Source: Patescibacteria group bacterium
GTDB taxonomy: Bacteria > Patescibacteriota > Patescibacteriia > UBA9934
Length of the DNA stretch: 10,441 nucleotides
NCBI GenBank assembly: GCA_018896835.1
Contig: JAHILS010000053.1
Location: forward strand, 1-10,441
Reading direction: 5' to 3'
Shown here: positions 1 to 4,511 of the stretch, piece after piece
How the letters are laid out: every line of letters begins with the position of its first letter
Position numbering within the stretch: position 1 is the stretch's first letter
The notes under the pieces: generated by a model
Database searches by the model: none
Told to the model about the DNA's origin: nothing
Seen by the model: the letters and a program-made list of their open reading frames with translations, nothing else
Made by a program: the position numbers and the translations under genes

Positions 1-345
1 AGTTTTGGCGATCATGAGGTTTGGAGGAAACATGCTATTGCATATGACTTAATGGGAATTATATATAGAAAAGGCGAAGTTTGGGCTTTTGAACTAAGTT
101 CAGATGATGATGAACGCGAACCAATTGAACGTGCCTCGTATATTAATGATGATGAAATAATTGCTCAAAGTGATATTGATCGTTTGCTAAAAATCAAGGC
201 GAGCAATGGTCTTGAGGAATATGGATGTGGCAATATTAATGGAGTGCCATCAATTATTAAGGTCGCCGAGGTAAGGGGGCAGGGTCCTGATAAGAAATGG
301 TACAGAAGAACAGGTGATGGTTGGATAGGTGAGGGTTGGGAATAA
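1..345 (+). CDS. Unrecognised protein, C-terminal part (open at left edge)
   Basis: The reading frame is open from base 1 to a TAA at 343-345, giving 114 visible residues. An internal ATG at 52 exists, but the codons before it are all sense and protein-like, so the gene very probably begins upstream of the window. I do not recognise the family. The visible part is acidic in the middle (a run of Asp/Glu around visible residues 35-42), then has a short helix-like stretch and a Gly/Trp-rich tail ending in WIGEGWE. No membrane segment, signal or catalytic motif is evident. A strong hairpin terminator starts 11 bases after the stop, so this is the last gene of its transcript. The following gene has its own likely promoter and is probably not co-transcribed. 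Confidence 0.65.
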   Translation, partial: SFGDHEVWRKHAIAYDLMGIIYRKGEVWAFELSSDDDEREPIERASYINDDEIIAQSDIDRLLKIKASNGLEEYGCGNINGVPSIIKVAEVRGQGPDKKWYRRTGDGWIGEGWE

Positions 346-356
346 AATAGTTGAAC

Positions 357-392
357 AAACAAAACAAGCAACTGCGGTTGCTTGTTTTGTTT
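357..392 (+). terminator. Hairpin terminator after the first gene
   Basis: A perfect 16-bp stem (357-372 with 377-392) closes a TGCG tetraloop. The 3' arm is T-rich (TTGTTTTGTTT), as in intrinsic terminators where the U tract overlaps the stem. The word GTTGCTT of the 3' arm recurs at 414-420 directly before a run of ten T (419-428). The 5' arm word AAGCAAC could therefore pair with either copy, the second giving a weaker long-loop alternative. Confidence 0.8.
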
Positions 393-400
393 CTATGCAC

Positions 401-409
401 TGTGGATAA
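401..409 (-). other. Isolated DnaA-box-like 9-mer
   Basis: The minus strand reads TTATCCACA, an exact match to the DnaA-box consensus TTATNCACA. It lies just before an AT-rich stretch (410-476). A one-mismatch relative (TTATCCATA) is at 3387-3395. A single box is expected by chance about once in three windows of this size, and there is no box cluster, so this is not called an origin. Confidence 0.25.
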
Positions 410-426
410 CAAAGTTGCTTTTTTTT

Positions 427-455
427 TTGCCAAAAGAGAAAAATATAGTTATTAA
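427..455 (+). promoter_or_regulatory. Possible promoter of the 168-residue orphan
   Basis: TTGCCA (427-432) and TATTAA (450-455) are separated by 17 bases, matching 5/6 and 4/6 of the sigma-70 consensus hexamers. Transcription would start near 462, about 15 bases before the ATG at 477, with no Shine-Dalgarno site in between. The surrounding sequence is very AT-rich, so chance matches are easy. Confidence 0.35.
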
Positions 456-476
456 TTAACAAATAATATTAATTTT

Positions 477-983
477 ATGATAAGCGAAAAAGGAAATAGA
501 GGACAACAAGACGCTGGGGCAATAGATGCATCGTTGGATACACAAGATGCCGAGCAAGAAACTAAATTAGGTAGAGAACATAAGCGTGCCTTTATAGAGA
601 GAAGATATGGTAAATATGATCCCGCATATCGTCAATTTTATGAGGATAGATACGAGGAATATTCACGCAGTTTAAGGACACTGGAACAATTAAAAGATGT
701 CGAAGAGGTAAGAGACTATATGGTTGCATTAAAAGAAGCGGATGAATTGCACACCAAGGCATATTTTGGAGAAAATACTGATGATGCTAAAAAAGAACAC
801 CAAGAGGCAGAGGTACGCTCTGGCAAGGCATGGCAAAGAGCAATGAATGCAGTATTACCTATATATATCGAACAAGGCCCACACTTCTTAACAGAGAGGG
901 AGCACTGGCAAAGTGTGGCACGTGCGTTGACGGATATCAGTGAATTAGTACACGAACCAGAATTTTCGGCAGTACTCGAATAA
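477..983 (+). CDS. Charged tyrosine-rich orphan protein, 168 aa
   Basis: I do not recognise this family. It is a soluble-looking, strongly charged protein with no signal peptide or membrane segment. Residues 1-30 are Gln/Asp/Gly-rich and probably disordered. Residues 30-120 are rich in Glu, Lys, Arg and Ala, as expected of long helices or a coiled coil. Within them tyrosines recur every 3-4 positions (Y44, Y47, Y51, Y55, Y59, Y62), which would put them on one face of a helix. The C-terminal third (about 125-168) is more mixed and contains a LPIYIEQGPHF segment. The start is the first ATG after an in-frame TAA at 453-455; there is no Shine-Dalgarno site. The gene stands alone between two terminators, which suggests a monocistronic unit. 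Codon use looks like that of its neighbours. Confidence 0.7.
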   Translation: MISEKGNRGQQDAGAIDASLDTQDAEQETKLGREHKRAFIERRYGKYDPAYRQFYEDRYEEYSRSLRTLEQLKDVEEVRDYMVALKEADELHTKAYFGENTDDAKKEHQEAEVRSGKAWQRAMNAVLPIYIEQGPHFLTEREHWQSVARALTDISELVHEPEFSAVLE

Positions 984-1013
984 ATAAGTGAAAGAATAGT
1001 TTTAAAATATAAT

Positions 1014-1043
1014 AATCAGCCCCGTCTTTTGATGGGGTTGATT
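1014..1043 (+). terminator. Terminator after the 168-residue orphan
   Basis: A 13-bp stem (1014-1026 with 1031-1043, two G-U pairs) closes a TTTT loop, has a CCCC/GGGG core and is followed by TTGTTG. It separates the orphan gene from the thrS leader, whose promoter starts a few bases later. Confidence 0.75.
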
Positions 1044-1046
1044 TTG

Positions 1047-1075
1047 TTGAGCTATTTGATTTATTAGTGTATGCT
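1047..1075 (+). promoter_or_regulatory. Predicted promoter of the T-box/thrS transcript
   Basis: TTGAGC (1047-1052) and TATGCT (1070-1075) are spaced by 17 bases, each matching 4/6 of the sigma-70 consensus. The predicted start near 1082 falls exactly at the 5' base of T-box Stem I (1083), which supports the assignment. The same -35 word TTGAGC occurs before thyA. Confidence 0.5.
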
Positions 1076-1082
1076 TTAATTA

Positions 1083-1257
1083 TGCAACGAAGGGGACTAA
1101 CCAACCCTGGAGCTGTGGGTTTGCAGCACTTTCTGCAAAAATAAGAGATGCCTGTTGGATGAGAAAATCTAACTTTGGCAACTCGGGTGGAACCGCTCTT
1201 ACATCAAGTTAGAGCCCCGAGGTCATCCTTTTTTGGGTGGGCTCGGTTTATTTATTT
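1083..1257 (+). promoter_or_regulatory. T-box riboswitch leader of thrS
   Basis: T-box leaders sense uncharged tRNA and let transcription continue into amino-acid genes when that tRNA accumulates. The 5' part (AACGAAGGGGACTAA) resembles the start of classic T-box Stem I. Stem I can fold as 1083-1093 with 1129-1137 plus an apical helix 1103-1107/1117-1121, which is short for the class; a competing hairpin 1120-1126/1133-1139 exists. Stem III is 1149-1160 with 1167-1180. The antiterminator has helix A1 (1182-1187 with 1216-1221), the 7-nt bulge TGGAACC (1188-1194, consensus UGGNACC) and helix A2 (1195-1199 with 1211-1215). The bulge base A1191 predicts a U discriminator in the partner tRNA. A Thr specifier codon is not settled: ACT at 1128-1130 lies on the correct side of Stem I, but ACC/ACT triplets also occur at 1096-1106. 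Confidence 0.9.
1217..1257 (+). terminator. Regulated terminator of the T-box leader
   Basis: The stem is 1217-1228 with 1235-1246 (one mismatch, loop TTTTTT), followed by TTTATTTATTT. Its 5' arm CCGAG (1217-1221) is also the 3' arm of antiterminator helix A1. The words CTCGGG (1182-1187) and CTCGG (1242-1246) therefore compete for the same partner, giving a clear on/off switch before thrS. Confidence 0.9.
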
Positions 1258-1276
1258 AGATAATAAACAATGAAAT

Positions 1277-3088
1277 ATGAACAATGACATAAAAATAATG
1301 CGACACAGTTGCGCGCATTTGCTCGCAACAGCTGTACAAAAATTGTATCCAACTGCCAAGTTTGGTGTTGGCCCAGCGGTTGATGATGGTTTTTATTATG
1401 ATATCTCTTTAGATCAGACGCTTTCAGACGCTGATTTAAAGACAATAGAAAAAACCATGAAAAAACTCATGAGTCAAAAGTTGGTTATGAAGCGCGAGGA
1501 AATGTCTATTAGTGAAGCTATTGAGTTTTTTAAGGGTAGTAATCAGGATTTTAAAGTTGAGCTTCTTCGGGACATTAAAGAGCGCGGAACTACTAAAATT
1601 AGCAAAGCTGTGTCAGATGAGGTTGATTTTGAGCATCCTGAGAAAGTATCGCTTTATCATACAGGCGAGTTTGTAGACCTTTGCAGAGGCCCTCACGTGG
1701 ATGATACTAGTCAGGTCGGGGCGTTTAAGCTTACAAAGGTTGCTGGTGCTTATTGGCGAGGAAATGAACAAAATGCTCAAATGCAACGTGTTTATGGTTT
1801 GTGTTTTGCTACCCAAGAGGATCTTGATGCCCATCTGCACATGCTTGAGGAGGCCAAGAAGCGCGATCACCGTAAGCTTATTAAAGATCTTGATTTAGTT
1901 GCTTTCTCTGAGTTGGTTGGTCCAGGACTCCCACTTTGGACAACTCGTGGGACAGTCGTACGAGATGCGCTTGATGATTTTGTTTGGAGCCTTCGGAAAC
2001 AGTATGGATATGAAAAGGTTACAATACCTCATATTACAAAAAAAGATCTTTATGAAACTAGTGGACATTGGGAGAAGTTTAAAGATGATCTGTTCAAGAT
2101 AGTGACTCGTGAAGGTCATGAGTTTGCCATGAAACCGATGAATTGCCCGCACCATACGCAGATTTTTGCTTCTCGTCAGCGCAGTTACCGTGATTTGCCA
2201 CAGCGCTATGCAGAAACAACAATGGTCTATCGCGATGAACAATCAGGTGAGCTTTCAGGGCTTACGCGCGTGAGAAGTATTACTCAAGATGATGCTCATG
2301 TTTTTTGCCGTGAGTCGCAGGTTCGATCTGAAGCTTTTAAGATATGGAATATCATTGAAGCGTTTTATGGACAGTTTGGGTTTAATCTACGCATTCGACT
2401 CTCTGCTCACAATTCAGAGAATATGAAGGCTTATCTTGGGACATTGGACGAGTGGAATAAGAATGTGGATGTGCTCAAGACTTGGATGGACGAGCGGGGA
2501 ATTAAGGAGTACGAGTATGGAATAGGCGAGGCAGCGTTTTATGGGCCAAAGGTCGATTTTATTGCCAAGGACGCTTTGGGTCGTGAATGGCAGGTAGCGA
2601 CCATACAAGTTGATCACAATATGCCAAAGCGATTTGGGCTGGTTTGTATTAACGAACAGGGTCAGGAAGAGTCTGTTGTAATGGTGCATGCCGCAATTAT
2701 GGGCGCGATTGAAAGATTCTTTGCAATATATTTAGAGCACGTTGCTGGAGCTTTGCCAATGTGGATGTCTCCAGAACAGGTGCGGATTGTGCCTGTTGGT
2801 GATGATTTTTTGGGCTTTGCCCGTGAATTTGAAACAAAACTCAAGAAGGCGGGAATAAGAGTTTTTGTTGATGATGCGTCAGACGGAGTTGGTAAAAAGA
2901 TCCGCAAGTCAGCAATAGATAAGGTCCCATGGACGCTTGTTATTGGACAAAAAGAGGTAGATGGTGGCAATTTTGTGGTCAATGTATTTGGTCAGGAGAA
3001 TGATCTGGAAATTCCACAGGTGAAATTTATCGACGAGATTTTGCAGTTATCAACCATGCCAAAAGCCGAGCTTCCCAAAGTTGACTAA
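1277..3088 (+). CDS. thrS: Threonyl-tRNA synthetase lacking the TGS domain
   Basis: ThrRS activates threonine with ATP and charges tRNA-Thr in the cytoplasm. At 603 residues it starts where the editing domain of E. coli ThrRS starts, so the N-terminal TGS domain (about 60 residues) is absent. Editing domain, residues 1-190: HSCAH gives H10 and H14, and DLCRGPH gives D134, C136 and H140, the set used to remove mischarged serine. Class II catalytic core, about 205-490: zinc ligands C290, H341 and H471 fit the family pattern, motif 2 contains R319, TQDDAH is at 336-341, and the motif 3 arginine is R480. The anticodon-binding domain is about 498-590. All key residues are present, so the enzyme should charge and edit. 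An in-frame TGA at 1271-1273 fixes the start at ATG 1277; there is no Shine-Dalgarno site. Expression is governed by the T-box leader directly upstream, and transcription ends at the palindrome 16 bases after the stop. Confidence 0.97.
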   Translation: MNNDIKIMRHSCAHLLATAVQKLYPTAKFGVGPAVDDGFYYDISLDQTLSDADLKTIEKTMKKLMSQKLVMKREEMSISEAIEFFKGSNQDFKVELLRDIKERGTTKISKAVSDEVDFEHPEKVSLYHTGEFVDLCRGPHVDDTSQVGAFKLTKVAGAYWRGNEQNAQMQRVYGLCFATQEDLDAHLHMLEEAKKRDHRKLIKDLDLVAFSELVGPGLPLWTTRGTVVRDALDDFVWSLRKQYGYEKVTIPHITKKDLYETSGHWEKFKDDLFKIVTREGHEFAMKPMNCPHHTQIFASRQRSYRDLPQRYAETTMVYRDEQSGELSGLTRVRSITQDDAHVFCRESQVRSEAFKIWNIIEAFYGQFGFNLRIRLSAHNSENMKAYLGTLDEWNKNVDVLKTWMDERGIKEYEYGIGEAAFYGPKVDFIAKDALGREWQVATIQVDHNMPKRFGLVCINEQGQEESVVMVHAAIMGAIERFFAIYLEHVAGALPMWMSPEQVRIVPVGDDFLGFAREFETKLKKAGIRVFVDDASDGVGKKIRKSAIDKVPWTLVIGQKEVDGGNFVVNVFGQENDLEIPQVKFIDEILQLSTMPKAELPKVD

Positions 3089-3103
3089 GGACGTGTGAAA
3101 CAA

Positions 3104-3147
3104 AAAAAACGCACAAGTGATACGATCGTATCACTTGTGCGTTTTTT
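3104..3147. terminator. Perfect 44-bp palindrome, bidirectional terminator
   Basis: The 20-bp arms 3104-3123 and 3128-3147 are perfectly complementary around a GATC loop. Each strand has six A before and six T after the GC-containing stem, so both directions give a stem with a U tract. It sits between the stop of thrS (3088) and the stop of the convergent small gene (3153) and can end both transcripts. Confidence 0.9.
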
Positions 3148-3152
3148 AAAGT

Positions 3153-3317
3153 CTACTCAACGACCGGTGTTTCGTCGCCTTCGATTGGTTCTGCTGGTGT
3201 TGGCTCGATTGGTTCGTCTACAGGATCCATATCCTGTTTTTCCTCACCACCACAGTCGCATCCGTCGTTGCAACACTTTTCATCACATTTTCCAAATAAT
3301 TGATTAAACCATGACAT
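3153..3317 (-). CDS. Small cysteine-cluster protein, 54 aa
   Basis: The minus strand encodes 54 residues from ATG at 3315-3317 to TAG at 3153-3155. The N-terminus MSWFNQLFGK is short, aromatic and amphipathic. A cluster C11-X3-C15-C16-X3-C20-X-C22 follows, and then a Glu/Pro/Thr tail in which EPIE occurs twice (35-38 and 43-46). No membrane segment or export signal is clear. Five cysteines in twelve residues suggest metal binding or a disulfide knot, but no known motif is matched and I assign no function. An imperfect extended -10 (TG-C-TACAAA, reading down from 3347 to 3339) would start a leader of about 15 bases; there is no Shine-Dalgarno site. The coding region ends just before the shared terminator, as expected of a real gene. 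The opposite-strand reading frame here is low-complexity Arg/Leu/His sequence. Confidence 0.72.
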   Translation of the reverse strand: MSWFNQLFGKCDEKCCNDGCDCGGEEKQDMDPVDEPIEPTPAEPIEGDETPVVE

Positions 3318-3353
3318 AGATATAAAAGTTAAGAGTAATTTGTAGCAACTAAA

Positions 3354-3430
3354 GCTTATCCTGTTAGACCTGTATCGTCAAAGAAGTTATCCATAGGTTG
3401 AATAAAATGCATTTTTTAGCTAGGATAAGC
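3354..3430. repeat. 9-bp inverted repeat upstream of miaA
   Basis: GCTTATCCT (3354-3362) and AGGATAAGC (3422-3430) are perfectly complementary and 59 bases apart, in the 160-bp divergent gap between the cysteine-cluster gene and miaA. They could be a half-site pair for a regulator or a long-loop stem. Apart from this and a near DnaA box at 3387-3395, I see no clear promoter in the gap. Confidence 0.3.
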
Positions 3431-3477
3431 AACATGAGCTTAAAGTCAGACTTCTGCGCATAACCCAGATTTCATGT

Positions 3478-4323
3478 ATGAATAAACAAAAATTGATTGT
3501 TATTGTGGGTTCGACTGCGAGCGGAAAAACTTCGCTTGGTATCCAGATTGCAAAAAAGTTTAACGGCGGGATTATTTCGGCTGACTCCCGGGCAATTTAT
3601 CGAGAAATGAATATTGGTACTGCCAAGCCGGCACGTTCTACTATCCCGTCCATGGAGCCGGTATCTAGCGAATTTGATGAGTCGATAGTTCCGATACCAG
3701 GCGGAGCCTGGTCCGGCTTCGCTGGAGATTCCCGATCTGAGCCGGGAATGACAAATAATGACGAATATCTTGTTGACGGGGTCAGGCACTATGGTTTTGA
3801 CCTTGTGAATCCTGATGAGCATTTTCAGGCACTGGACTTTAAAAAGTTTGCAGAGGCGAATATCAATAAGATCGCTCTGCGTGGCAAGGTGCCGATCGTG
3901 GTTGGTGGCACCGGACTCTATATATCAGGTCTGGTTGATAATTTTGATTTTGAGGGTGGTGTGGTTGGAGAGTCAAAATATGATGTTTTGCAAATTGGTT
4001 TAAAGGTCGATCGGCAGATATTGTACGATCGCATCGATCACAGAGTAGATGAAATGATTGAACAAGGACTTGTTGACGAGGTTCGAGCTTTGAAAGAAAA
4101 ATATGGATGCGCGGTCAAATCAATGACCGGAATCGGATACCGTCAGATTTGTGAGTATCTTGATGGTGAGGTGGGTATCGAAACCGCGATTGAAAACCTA
4201 AAACGCGATTCCCGCCATTATGCCAAACGCCAGATGACCTGGTTTAAACGAGACAATAGAATTCACTGGATTGAAGATGCGCAAGATGCGATCAAACTCG
4301 TTACAACATTTTTCGCCATATAG
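3478..4323 (+). CDS. miaA: tRNA dimethylallyltransferase with remodelled middle
   Basis: MiaA transfers a dimethylallyl group to N6 of A37 in tRNAs reading UNN codons. The 281-residue protein has the P-loop GSTASGKT (11-18), DSR (36-38), NIGTAKP (45-51), VVGGTGLY (141-148), TGIGYRQ (217-223) and the RHYAKRQ..W region (246-255), so the family call is firm. There are two departures from E. coli MiaA. Between P51 and H104 there are 52 residues instead of about 9, encoded by a hairpin-rich segment. Between GGTG (143) and RID (185-187) about 65 residues of the tRNA-contacting insert domain are missing, including the usual DP..A..I..N..R..RA segment. The frame stays open through both regions, so the gene is not obviously broken, but activity cannot be taken for granted. 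ATG 3478 is chosen because the ATG at 3474 runs into a stop after three codons; there is no Shine-Dalgarno site. The stop codon lies inside a 19-bp hairpin. Confidence 0.92.
   Translation: MNKQKLIVIVGSTASGKTSLGIQIAKKFNGGIISADSRAIYREMNIGTAKPARSTIPSMEPVSSEFDESIVPIPGGAWSGFAGDSRSEPGMTNNDEYLVDGVRHYGFDLVNPDEHFQALDFKKFAEANINKIALRGKVPIVVGGTGLYISGLVDNFDFEGGVVGESKYDVLQIGLKVDRQILYDRIDHRVDEMIEQGLVDEVRALKEKYGCAVKSMTGIGYRQICEYLDGEVGIETAIENLKRDSRHYAKRQMTWFKRDNRIHWIEDAQDAIKLVTTFFAI
3631..3765. repeat. Palindromic repeat-like segment inserted in frame in miaA
   Basis: The segment coding for the extra residues of MiaA is GC-richer than its flanks and packed with hairpins: 3696-3702 with 3706-3712 (7 bp, loop GGA), 3713-3717 with 3721-3725 (5 bp, loop TTC), and 3728-3734 with 3743-3749 (ATTCCCG/CGGGAAT). 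GGTATC (3660-3665) also pairs with GATACC (3693-3698). Read on the minus strand, the end begins GTCATTCCCGGC, a form common in dispersed palindromic repeats. Boundaries are approximate, set from the protein comparison. It resembles Rickettsia palindromic elements, which insert in frame in genes, but no second copy is in this window. Confidence 0.6.
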
Positions 4324-4351
4324 TGTTCGATCGGACACTATATGGCGAAAA
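4310..4351. repeat. 19-bp hairpin overlapping the miaA stop codon
   Basis: Arms 4310-4328 and 4333-4351 pair fully (one G-U) around a GATC loop. Unlike a terminator, the 5' arm begins with T and the 3' arm ends with A, so neither strand has a U tract after the stem. The stop codon TAG (4321-4323) lies within the 5' arm. It might protect the mRNA end, pause transcription or mark a repeat boundary. Confidence 0.6.
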
Positions 4352-4380
4352 CGAAAACACACATTTGACTGTCTATACGT

Positions 4381-4439
4381 CAGGTTTCATAAGTTCATTA
4401 TTTTTCACTTAGTGAACGATCGTCCATCGTATGAAACTG
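4381..4439. other. Unexplained nested inverted repeats between miaA and gatB
   Basis: GTTTCATA (4384-4391) pairs with TATGAAAC (4430-4437). Inside it GTTCA (4393-4397) pairs with TGAAC (4413-4417), or TTCAC (4404-4408) with GTGAA (4412-4416), and CGAT (4417-4420) with ATCG (4426-4429). This could fold as a small branched RNA or cruciform. No convincing gene lies in the 188-bp gap; the element's role is unknown. Confidence 0.35.
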
Positions 4440-4450
4440 CCATTAGTAGC

Positions 4451-4484
4451 AAACAACCACCAGGCTGATGCCTGGTGGTTGTTT
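4451..4484. terminator. Bidirectional terminator after miaA and gatB
   Basis: A perfect 15-bp stem (4451-4465 with 4470-4484) closes a TGAT loop. It ends in GTTT on both strands. Lying between the convergent genes miaA and gatB, it most likely ends the gatB operon (27 bases past the gatB stop) and also miaA transcripts that pass the upstream hairpin. Confidence 0.8.
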
Positions 4485-4511
4485 GGTTGAGTCGAGATCG
4501 AGCAGATGTGT

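Noticed and set aside
3095..3307. 70-residue plus-strand reading frame after thrS
   Set aside because: It is antisense to the cysteine-cluster gene, starts inside the terminator palindrome and reads as low-complexity Arg/Leu/His sequence.
3472..3822. 116-residue minus-strand frame opposite miaA
   Set aside because: It is a shadow of miaA with no recognisable domain; miaA motifs dominate the region.
4271..4468. 65-residue plus-strand frame running past the end of miaA
   Set aside because: Out of frame with miaA, it crosses the 19-bp hairpin and ends inside a terminator; the composition is not protein-like.
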